DNA of 64,000 bases from JAVBLT01 sp031553315 (GTDB lineage Bacteria > Verrucomicrobiota > Kiritimatiellia > RFP12 > DVOR01): NCBI GenBank assembly GCA_031553315.1, contig JAVBLT010000007.1, positions 62,001 to 126,000 of the forward strand, read 5' to 3'. Each line of letters opens with the position of its first letter. The stretch's first letter is position 1. The notes under the pieces were generated by a model, which worked only from the letters and a program-made list of their open reading frames with translations, had not been told where the DNA came from and did no database searches. This document shows, in pieces, positions 53,694 through 60,806 of this stretch. The translations under genes and the position numbers were made by a program.

Positions 53694-54125
53694 ATGATTG
53701 ACATGCATTGGGTCTGGCTGATTGTGGGCATTGCGCTCATTGGGCTTGAGATCATCGTTCCGGGGTTCGTCATCATGTTCTTCGGTCTGGCCGCCGTGGC
53801 GGTGGGTGTATTGTGCTGGTTTTTTCCCGCCATGCCCGAAACCATTCAGCTCCTGCTCTTTTCGATCCTCTCCTTCCTGATGGTCTGGATCATGCGGAAA
53901 ATGTTCAAAAAAACCTTCTCGGGCAAAAACGGCGCGCCCGAAGAGGTCGACGACGTTTTTACCGGCCAGCACGCCACCGTGGCGCGCGCCATCGAGCCCG
54001 GGGCGCCCGGAAAAGTCACCTTCAACGGCACCGACTGGCAGGCCCAATCCGACCAGGCGCTGGCCGTGGGAACCCGCGTGCGCATCGTGCGCCGCGACAA
54101 CATCACCCTCACCGTTCAGCCCTAG
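53694..54125 (+). CDS. nfeD: NfeD-like membrane protein
   Basis: The 143-aa protein has two to three N-terminal membrane segments (about residues 7-28, 33-46 and 51-69). A soluble OB-fold domain follows (about 85-140: GQHATVARAIEPG, GKVTFNGTDWQAQSD). This is the short NfeD1b type, which lacks the ClpP-like protease domain and partners with an SPFH protein, encoded directly downstream after 15 bp. Together such pairs organise membrane microdomains or quality control. The ATG at 53694 follows the ribosome site. Confidence 0.9.
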   Translation: MIDMHWVWLIVGIALIGLEIIVPGFVIMFFGLAAVAVGVLCWFFPAMPETIQLLLFSILSFLMVWIMRKMFKKTFSGKNGAPEEVDDVFTGQHATVARAIEPGAPGKVTFNGTDWQAQSDQALAVGTRVRIVRRDNITLTVQP

Positions 54126-54140
54126 AAAGGAACCGGCCCT

Positions 54141-55055
54141 ATGTTCATGTACTTCGTCATCGGCCTCGTCGTTTTCGCCGCCATCGTGCTGTTCAACGCC
54201 ATCGTCATCGTCCCCCAGCGCTCGGCCTACATTGTGGAGCACCTCGGCAAATACCAGAAAACCCTCGAAGCGGGCTTCCACCTGATTATTCCCATGGTCG
54301 ACCGCATCAGCTACCGCCGATCCCTCAAGGAGGTGGCGATCGACGTGCCCCCGCAGCACTGCATCACGAAGGACAACATCACCGTGGATGTCGACGGCAT
54401 CCTCTACCTTCAGGTCATGGATCCCGTGAAAGCCTCCTACGGCATCGACAATTACCTCTTCGCCTGCGTGCAGCTCGCCCAGACCACCATGCGCAGCGAA
54501 ATCGGCAAGCTCGAGCTCGACCGAACCTTCGAAGAACGCGGCGCCATCAACAACGAAATCTGCGACGCGGTCGACAAGGCCTCCGACCCTTGGGGCATCA
54601 AAATCACCCGCTATGAAATCAAATCCATCACGCCCCCCCGCACGATTCAAGACGCGATGGAAAAGCAAATGCGCGCCGAGCGCGAAAAACGCGCCATGAT
54701 CGCCGAATCCGAAGGCGAACGCCAGGCCCGCATCAACCGCGCCGAAGGCGAGAAGCAGGAAGCGATCGCCAAATCCGAAGGCGAACGCGCCCGCCGCATC
54801 AATGAAGCCGACGGCAAGGCGAAGGAAATCACCCTCATCGCCACGGCCACCGCGCAGGGTTTGCACACCATCGCCGAAGCCATTACCGACAAAGGCGGCC
54901 AGGAGGCCGTGAACCTCCGCCTCGCGGAGCAATACATCGGCGAATTCGGCCGCCTCGCCAAAACCGGCAACACCATGATCATCCCCAGCGACCTCTCCAA
55001 CGTGGCGGGGTTCATCAAAGCCGCGAGCTCCGTGCTTGCCGCCCCGACCAAATAA
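54141..55055 (+). CDS. SPFH/Band 7 (stomatin-like, QmcA type) protein
   Basis: The 304-aa membrane scaffold protein has an N-terminal membrane helix (about 4-24). An SPFH domain follows (about 25-185: VPQRSAYIVEHLGKY, DRISYRRSLKEV, VDGILYLQV), then a coiled coil of repeated ESEGERQARINRAEGE-type units, and a hydrophobic C-terminal part. It forms oligomers with NfeD, its partner upstream. AAAGGAA precedes the ATG. A strong terminator follows. Confidence 0.93.
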   Translation: MFMYFVIGLVVFAAIVLFNAIVIVPQRSAYIVEHLGKYQKTLEAGFHLIIPMVDRISYRRSLKEVAIDVPPQHCITKDNITVDVDGILYLQVMDPVKASYGIDNYLFACVQLAQTTMRSEIGKLELDRTFEERGAINNEICDAVDKASDPWGIKITRYEIKSITPPRTIQDAMEKQMRAEREKRAMIAESEGERQARINRAEGEKQEAIAKSEGERARRINEADGKAKEITLIATATAQGLHTIAEAITDKGGQEAVNLRLAEQYIGEFGRLAKTGNTMIIPSDLSNVAGFIKAASSVLAAPTK

Positions 55056-55077
55056 TCCGGGTTGAATCATCGACGCA

Positions 55078-55113
55078 GGCGGCGGAGCATGGCTCCTGCC
55101 GCCTTGTTTTTTT
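55078..55113 (+). terminator. Terminator after the SPFH gene
   Basis: An 11-bp stem (GGCGGCGGAGC with GCTCC-T-GCCGCC, one bulged T) is followed by TTG and seven T. Confidence 0.9.
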
Positions 55114-55127
55114 GAAAGGGTAAAAAA

Positions 55128-55595
55128 ATGAAGCTACTTCGCTGGATTGGCTATTCGATTCTTTTCATCATCGGTTTGTATTATGGCAGCGTGGCGCTCG
55201 GCTACATGCTCAACCCCCTCTTCCCCGCCACCTGCACGATTGACCGCGATTTCCGCGAGGTTCAACAAAAAATGGAAGAAATGGGAAAAGAACCGCAACA
55301 TGAATTCATGAGAGGGCTGGTCGGTAATCAGACCAAATGGTTCAAGGTTCTGGAGGCTACCCCTGAAAAATCGCTTCAGGTTGAATTTGAAACGGTCTAC
55401 AACATCGGCTATGGCTGGGAAACCGTCGGCATTACAATTTCATCCGAAGGCACGGCAAAAACAAATCTGGTCGTGGACTACTCCGAGTTTGGTTTTTATC
55501 CCTTTTTTCCGCCGTTCGCGGGCTACAACCCCGGATTCATCCGCGAGCGGCAATTGCGTAACCGGCTGAAAGAGATTCTTTCGAAACGCACATAA
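55128..55595 (+). CDS. Small membrane-anchored protein of unknown function
   Basis: This 155-aa protein is not recognised. It has one N-terminal hydrophobic helix (about residues 6-29, IGYSILFIIGLYYGSVALGY) and then a soluble domain of about 120 residues with several aromatic-rich strands (TVYNIGYGWETVGI and FGFYPFFPPFAGY). It has no cysteine pair or enzyme motif; it probably faces the periplasm. The ATG at 55128 has AAAGGG upstream. GC content is lower than that of the neighbouring operons. It overlaps the start of the toxin-antitoxin operator at its stop codon. Confidence 0.65.
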   Translation: MKLLRWIGYSILFIIGLYYGSVALGYMLNPLFPATCTIDRDFREVQQKMEEMGKEPQHEFMRGLVGNQTKWFKVLEATPEKSLQVEFETVYNIGYGWETVGITISSEGTAKTNLVVDYSEFGFYPFFPPFAGYNPGFIRERQLRNRLKEILSKRT

Positions 55596-55631
55596 TTTGC
55601 ACTTGTTTTAAATGTGCAAATTATCTATTAT
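55592..55631 (+). promoter_or_regulatory. Toxin-antitoxin promoter with autoregulatory palindrome
   Basis: A perfect inverted repeat of 11-bp arms, ATAATTTGCAC (55592-55602) and GTGCAAATTAT (55614-55624), encloses TTGTTT (-35, 55603-55608). TATTAT (-10, 55626-55631) follows at 17 bp. The placement fits binding by the RelB/DinJ-type antitoxin. Confidence 0.7.
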
Positions 55632-55656
55632 AGGTGTGTTTTAATAAGGAGTCATG

Positions 55657-55935
55657 ATGTCTGCAACAACCACCAATTTGACCATTCGCGTTGAAACCTC
55701 GCTGAAAAAGGAAGCGGATATGCTCTTTTCAGATTTGGGGATGAACCTCTCGATCGCTTTCAATATCTTTCTGCGCCAGGCGCTCCGCGTTCAGGGATTA
55801 CCCTTTGAAGTGATGCGCGATACGCCCAACAAAGAAACGCTGGCCGCCATGCGTGAAGCCAAACGAATTGCCCGCGATCCCGATGTGAAAGGCTTCACGG
55901 ATATGGAGAGCCTTTTGAACGATCTGAACGCATGA
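55657..55935 (+). CDS. RelB/DinJ-family antitoxin
   Basis: The 92-aa antitoxin has a ribbon-helix-helix N-terminal half for DNA binding and dimerisation (TTNLTIRVETSLKKEADMLF, then LGMNLSIAFNIFLRQAL). Its C-terminal tail (EAKRIARDPDVKGF) would wrap the toxin. Two ATGs stand in tandem at 55654 and 55657; the second is 5 bases from AAGGAG and is preferred. The stop overlaps the toxin start (ATGA), giving tight coupling. Confidence 0.92.
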   Translation: MSATTTNLTIRVETSLKKEADMLFSDLGMNLSIAFNIFLRQALRVQGLPFEVMRDTPNKETLAAMREAKRIARDPDVKGFTDMESLLNDLNA

Positions 55936-56207
55936 CCTACGAAATCAAGCGGACGGGGCTTTTCAAAAAAGATTACGAGAAAATGTTTAAACGCGGTGCG
56001 AACATGGCGCTCTTGCATGAGGCCATTGACCTGTTGCGACAAGGGTTGCCGCTTCCCGAACGCTTCCGTGACCACACGCTTTCAGGGGATTACGCCGGAT
56101 ACCGCGAATGCCATATCAACCCCGATTGGCTGTTGATTTACTACATTGAGACCGAGGTGCTTGTTTTAACGCTGCCCCGAACGGGAACCCATAGCGACCT
56201 TTTTTAA
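55932..56207 (+). CDS. yafQ: YafQ-family mRNA interferase toxin
   Basis: The 91-aa ribosome-dependent endoribonuclease of the RelE/ParE superfamily cuts mRNA in the ribosomal A site. Residues known to matter in E. coli YafQ are present: His48, His61, Asp65 and Trp66 (in ECHINPDWLLIY), and His87 and Phe91 in RTGTHSDLF. All catalytic residues are intact, so the toxin should be active. It is paired with the DinJ-like antitoxin upstream. Its stop is 24 bp from the convergent permease gene. Confidence 0.94.
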   Translation: MTYEIKRTGLFKKDYEKMFKRGANMALLHEAIDLLRQGLPLPERFRDHTLSGDYAGYRECHINPDWLLIYYIETEVLVLTLPRTGTHSDLF

Positions 56208-56231
56208 TGAATAGCGCCTTTGCATGAAAAT

Positions 56232-58187
56232 TTATTTCATGCTCGGCAGCACGATGCCGCGCATGATCACGCGCTGGCAGGCGAGGAAGACTGCGGCGGT
56301 GGGCACCGAGATCATCACGAAGCCGGCCATGACGACCCAGGGGCGGTCGGAGAATTGCTGGCTCATCTGGTACATCCACACGGCGAGCGTCCAGTGCGAT
56401 TGTTTTTGGCACACCAGAAGCGCCCATTCCCAGCCGCTGTAGGCGGAGATGAAGGCGTTGAGGGCGTTGACGGCGAGGATGGGAGTGGTCATGGGGAGGG
56501 TGATCTTGCGGAAGATCTGCCACTCGCCGGCGCCGTCGATGATGGCGGCTTCGTAGAGCTCGCGGGGGAGACCGTCGAAAAAGCCTTTGAGGATGAAGAT
56601 GGAGAGGCCGTTGGCCACGGTGGGCAGCACGAGGGCGGCGAAGGTGTTGAGCAACCCGAGCTGACGGATTAAAATGAAGCCGGGAATGGCGGTGACGGCC
56701 GCAGGGAAGGCCATGGTGGCCAGAAGGAAGAGGAGGATGCTCTCGGTGCGCCGCAGGCGGAAGCGCGAAAGGGCGTAGGCGGCGAGGGGGTTGACGGTGA
56801 GGGTGGCGCAGATGGTGAGGATCACGAGGATGAGGGTGTTGGTGAAGGCGCGGCCGCGAAGGAAGAGGTAATCGCAGACGTTGCGGTAATTGGCGGTCAT
56901 GTCGGAGGCGAGCATTCGCAGGCCGCAGTTGGCGTAGGTCACGGCAAAGGCTTCGGCAAAGGGAAAGCGCGCCTGCTCAAAGGATGCAAGCTGCCAGCCG
57001 TAGGCTTCATTGAGCCCGGCAATGCTGTAGCGGGCGCGGAGGAAGGCCTGCCAATCGGCCTCGGGGGAATGGGGGGTGAGGGCGGCGAGAGGCACGCGGG
57101 AAACAAAGCCGCGCTCAAGGGCGGTGGCGGGGCGGGCGCTCAATGGAATCGCTTCAAGCGCGGCGGGAGCGGGGTCTCCGGTGAGGGCGGCGTAGTTTTC
57201 GGGGGTGCGGCAGGTTTCATGGAGGTATTCATGCCATGCCCGGGTCAGCCCGGGGGTGACGCTCAGGGTGAGGAGCCGCTTCGGCCAGGCGGTTTGCACG
57301 AAGGCGCCCCAGTGGGGCGAATCGGGCGCGGGAAAATGGGCGGGGGCGGGGCCGAGGCCGTTTTTCTTGAGGTAGGTTTCCCAGAGGGGGCGGATGAGGA
57401 AGGGGCGGGTGCGGGTGTAGGGGGCGTACCCGGAAACAAATTCGACAAAGCGCCCCCATTCGGCGCTTTCGGGGGGCACGGGCCATGTGGCGGAACCGCT
57501 CTCTTTTTTCCAGGCGCGCTCGGCGCCGGGATGGAAGGCGAGGTTGCGGTAGGCGGTTTTGAAGGCCTGATAGAGGTCGCTTTTGGGGTCGCCCTGGGGC
57601 CAGTCCCAATCGGGGTGGTGCATGGGCATGCGTTGCTGGGCGCGCATGCGGATGCCGAAGAAGGAGCTGTAGCGGATCTTCCAGGCGACGTTGAGGCGGT
57701 CGAGGGTTCCAAAGGCGCGCTGGACGAAGGGCCCCACGTCGCGCTCATCGAAGAGGCAGATGGAGTTGCTCACGCTGTAGGTGGCGTTGAAGGCGGCGTA
57801 ATCGGCGGCCATGCGCTGCCAGCGGGCGCGGGTGGAGGGATCGCGCAGACCCTCGAGCCAGGGTCGGGCGAAAGCGTCGATACCGGCGGTATCGCGCGCG
57901 ACCACGGTCCAGCTGCCCCAATGGGCGGGGGCGGCGGGGTAGACTTCGCGGGGAAACATCGGGTGCACGGAGGCCATCACGCGCATAAACCGGTCTTCGC
58001 CGTTGAAGAGGGAGCGGAGCACGGGAGAGTAGCGGTGATAATCGAAGCGGTTGGTGAGCGAACCGGTGAACATCATGAGGAAGGGCCAGATCATGGTGAA
58101 GGCGCCGAGGGTGAGCACGGCGTAGACGAGCGCGATGATGAACCGCGCTTTGAATGATTTTCGCTCGATGGGAAGGATGACGGGCAT
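56232..58187 (-). CDS. ABC sugar permease (MalG type) with large extracytoplasmic insert
   Basis: The 651-aa inner-membrane permease is of the carbohydrate-uptake-1 family. The first membrane helix is at about residues 16-42. An insert of about 400 residues lies between it and the next helix, at about 448. The remainder has five helices and the EAA loop YEAAIIDGAGEWQIFRKITLP, which contacts the ATPase. Normal MalG-type permeases are about 280 aa. The insert is rich in Trp, Pro and Arg, with no domain that I recognise, and should face outside. It starts 3 bp after the binding-protein/permease fusion gene and acts with it. No ATPase gene is nearby. Confidence 0.88.
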   Translation of the reverse strand: MPVILPIERKSFKARFIIALVYAVLTLGAFTMIWPFLMMFTGSLTNRFDYHRYSPVLRSLFNGEDRFMRVMASVHPMFPREVYPAAPAHWGSWTVVARDTAGIDAFARPWLEGLRDPSTRARWQRMAADYAAFNATYSVSNSICLFDERDVGPFVQRAFGTLDRLNVAWKIRYSSFFGIRMRAQQRMPMHHPDWDWPQGDPKSDLYQAFKTAYRNLAFHPGAERAWKKESGSATWPVPPESAEWGRFVEFVSGYAPYTRTRPFLIRPLWETYLKKNGLGPAPAHFPAPDSPHWGAFVQTAWPKRLLTLSVTPGLTRAWHEYLHETCRTPENYAALTGDPAPAALEAIPLSARPATALERGFVSRVPLAALTPHSPEADWQAFLRARYSIAGLNEAYGWQLASFEQARFPFAEAFAVTYANCGLRMLASDMTANYRNVCDYLFLRGRAFTNTLILVILTICATLTVNPLAAYALSRFRLRRTESILLFLLATMAFPAAVTAIPGFILIRQLGLLNTFAALVLPTVANGLSIFILKGFFDGLPRELYEAAIIDGAGEWQIFRKITLPMTTPILAVNALNAFISAYSGWEWALLVCQKQSHWTLAVWMYQMSQQFSDRPWVVMAGFVMISVPTAAVFLACQRVIMRGIVLPSMK

Positions 58188-58190
58188 GGC

Positions 58191-60701
58191 TTAATTCGTG
58201 TCGGCGCGGCGGAATTCGACCTTGCGCAGAATGCGGAATTGCAGGTAGGTGAAGCCGATGAGACCCACGCCGAGAAACCAGGCCATGGTGGTGGCGGTGC
58301 CCAGGCGCAGGTTGTTGTAGGCTTCTTTCCAAATGGCGAGGCTGAGGACGTTGGTGGCGTCGCCGGGGCCGCCGAAGGTGAGCAGGAAGATGGAGCCGAT
58401 GCTCTGGAAGGCGGCGATGAAGGCGCCCACGAAGTTGATGACCATGAGGGGGAGGAGCTGGGGGAAGAGAATGTGGCGGATGCGGCTGCGGAACCCCGCG
58501 CCGTCGATGGCGGCGGCTTCGAAATAATCGGGCGGGAGCCCCTGGAGCGCGGCGATGTAGATGAGGCTCGAGATGCCCGCGCCCGCCCACACGCCCGGCA
58601 GCACGCAGCAGAACATGGCAAGGGCCGGATCCTGGAGCCAGGCCTGCGGGGCGAAACCGAAGAGGGCGAGGAGGCGGTTGAGCATACCGTTTTCGGTCGG
58701 GTCGTACATCATCTGCCACAGGAGGGTGACCACGAGGGTCGAGGTGAGGTGCGGCAGGAAGTAGATCATGCGGAAGAAGACCTTTCCGCGCGGGATTTCG
58801 GTGAGGAGCACGGCGAGGATAATCGGCGCGGTGAAACCGAAGAAGAGCGTGAGGCCCACGTATTTGAAGGTGCGCAGCGCGGCGGCCTGAAAGCCGGGAT
58901 CCGTCGCCACGGTGATGAAGTTGTCGAGGCCGACCCAGGGGCTTTCGCCGACGATGCGGTAGTTGCGGAAGGCCATCGCCACGCCTTGGAAGAGGGGGTA
59001 GTAGCTCCACAGCACAATCGAAAGAATCGCGGGGGCAAGCATCCACGCGGCATGGAAACGGCTCCGGCTCTCCATGCCGCCGGCCTCCGGGGGCGCGGGC
59101 TTCTTTTTGCGCACGGTCAGCGCGGTGAGCCACGCAATCAGCGCGATCACGCCGCCGATCAGGGCGCGGGCGATGGGGCGGTAACGGTCGAGCTCGGCTT
59201 CGGGCACGGCGAACATGAGGCCGCGGTTGGCGTCGGCATTGATGCGGCGGAGGGCTTCGGCGGTATCGAAATCGCGCCCGGCTTCGGAGAGGACGATGCC
59301 GATGAGCCGGCGCTGGATGAGGTCGCTGACGCCTTGCCAGAAGCCGACGAAGGGCTCGGTTTTGGCTTCGATGGCGCCGGTGGCGAGGTCGTCGTAAAGG
59401 GCGCGGATCGTGGGGGGGATTTCGTCGAGATAAGCCTCGAGGCCGAGGCGTTTGAGGTCGGCGGGGTTGCACCAGCGGGCGTTGCCTTCGAGGACTTTTT
59501 CGCGGATGGCGGCATCGTTGAGGCTGGGGCTGGCGAGCTGCTCCACGCAGGCGAAGACGAGATCCTGCTCCTCTTTGGGGCGCCGCGCCACGCCTTCGCT
59601 GATGCCCCAGAAGTGTTTGTGCGCCTGGAGGAAGCGCGGCATGCCGGGCTTGAAGGCGGGAAAGGGCATGATGCCGATGAGGTCGGGGTCGAGGTTGGAG
59701 TTGGCGGTGATGCGCTCCATGACCTCGGTGCCGGCAAACATGGCGACCACTTCGCCGAGGACGAAGCGCTCGGTGTCGTTGAGCGGAAGCTGCCGGGCCA
59801 CGCCGTAGATGACGCCGCCGGAAGGCGGGGTGTCGGGCGGGAGGTCGACGGGTTCCCCCGTTTCGGGATCCACTTTCCAGGGAGCCCAGGCGAGGCGCTG
59901 GAGGAACCGCGCGGCTTCGCCGGCGCCTTCGGAGTCGAAATTGGCGCGCCAGGTTCCGGGCGCGGCCGAGAGGTCTTCACCGGATTCGGTGACAACGAAA
60001 CGCGTTTCCTCCATTGGAAACAGATGTTTTTTACCCGTTTTCGGTGATATTTTTTCCTGCACCACGGGCGATGCGCCGGCGGATTGCATCCAGGGGAGCC
60101 AGTTCCACGGCGCCACGGAGATGCCGAAGGCGCGCTGGCCTTTGTGCTGGCTGCCGGGCACGGCCATGTGGGGGCGGGTGAGCTTTTGGCACCAGCGGTA
60201 GAATTCATCCCAGGTCTGCGGGAGCGCTTCGGGGTCGAGGCCGGCGTTGCGCACAAGATCTTTGCGGTAGATGATGCCGTAGTAGGCGATGGAGGACGAG
60301 GGGAGGCCGTAGACCTTGCCGTCTTGGGTGGCCACGCGGCGCCAGAGCTCGGGCACGGCATCCCAGCCGGACCAATTTTCAAGCCAGGGGTCGAGAGGGA
60401 GGAGGAAACCGTTCTCAATGTCGTTGCGGATGATGTGGAACCAGCAGGTGTAGATGTCGGGGGCGTTTCCGCCGGCCATCGCGAGGAGGAGCGGGGCGCG
60501 GCCTCCGGCGCCGGGAAGGGTCAGCCCGCCCCATTTCACGGGGTAGAGCTCGGGCCGCTGCTCCGTGAAGGCAAGAATGCGCCGGGTGACGGCCCCCTCG
60601 GGGGAATCGGGATCATAGCCGCCCAGAAACGACACTTCAACAGGCCGCGCCGAAAGCAGGAGCGGAACGAGAAGCGCGGATAGAAAAAAACGGTGAAACA
60701 T
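58191..60701 (-). CDS. Solute-binding protein fused to ABC sugar permease (MalF type)
   Basis: The 836-aa protein has a signal peptide (about 1-18). A type-1 extracellular sugar-binding domain covers about 19-500, with LLLAMAGGNAPDIYT, VYGLPSSSIAYYGIIYRKDLV and GMPRFLQAHKHFWGIS. A membrane helix at about 511-530 follows, then a MalF-like permease domain from about 552 with AWMLAPAILSIVLWSYYPLFQG and the EAA loop FEAAAIDGAGFRSRIRHILFP. Fusion tethers the binding protein to the channel, replacing a free or lipid-anchored one. The start at 60701 has no ribosome site and lies 7 bp from a -10 box. The sugar is unknown. Confidence 0.9.
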   Translation of the reverse strand: MFHRFFLSALLVPLLLSARPVEVSFLGGYDPDSPEGAVTRRILAFTEQRPELYPVKWGGLTLPGAGGRAPLLLAMAGGNAPDIYTCWFHIIRNDIENGFLLPLDPWLENWSGWDAVPELWRRVATQDGKVYGLPSSSIAYYGIIYRKDLVRNAGLDPEALPQTWDEFYRWCQKLTRPHMAVPGSQHKGQRAFGISVAPWNWLPWMQSAGASPVVQEKISPKTGKKHLFPMEETRFVVTESGEDLSAAPGTWRANFDSEGAGEAARFLQRLAWAPWKVDPETGEPVDLPPDTPPSGGVIYGVARQLPLNDTERFVLGEVVAMFAGTEVMERITANSNLDPDLIGIMPFPAFKPGMPRFLQAHKHFWGISEGVARRPKEEQDLVFACVEQLASPSLNDAAIREKVLEGNARWCNPADLKRLGLEAYLDEIPPTIRALYDDLATGAIEAKTEPFVGFWQGVSDLIQRRLIGIVLSEAGRDFDTAEALRRINADANRGLMFAVPEAELDRYRPIARALIGGVIALIAWLTALTVRKKKPAPPEAGGMESRSRFHAAWMLAPAILSIVLWSYYPLFQGVAMAFRNYRIVGESPWVGLDNFITVATDPGFQAAALRTFKYVGLTLFFGFTAPIILAVLLTEIPRGKVFFRMIYFLPHLTSTLVVTLLWQMMYDPTENGMLNRLLALFGFAPQAWLQDPALAMFCCVLPGVWAGAGISSLIYIAALQGLPPDYFEAAAIDGAGFRSRIRHILFPQLLPLMVINFVGAFIAAFQSIGSIFLLTFGGPGDATNVLSLAIWKEAYNNLRLGTATTMAWFLGVGLIGFTYLQFRILRKVEFRRADTN

Positions 60702-60708
60702 GGGCGGT

Positions 60709-60738
60709 ATGGTAACACAGCGGAGGGGGCGGGGTCAA
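60709..60738 (-). promoter_or_regulatory. Promoter abutting the ABC-importer operon
   Basis: On the minus strand, TTGACC (60733-60738) and TACCAT (60709-60714) are 18 bp apart, with TG before the -10 hexamer. The ATG is 7 bp beyond the -10, predicting a leaderless mRNA. Confidence 0.6.
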
Positions 60739-60764
60739 TGGCGGGAACCGCCAACACCCGGCGA

Positions 60765-60799
60765 TAAAAAAAGAGGCGCTCCTTTCGGGGCGCCTCTTT
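60765..60799 (-). terminator. Terminator of the beta-helix surface-protein gene
   Basis: On the minus strand a 9-bp stem, AAGAGGCGC with GCGCCTCTT (60771-60779 and 60790-60798), runs into a T-tract, 8 bp after the stop codon at 60807. Confidence 0.9.
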
Positions 60800-60806
60800 C
60801 GCGGGA

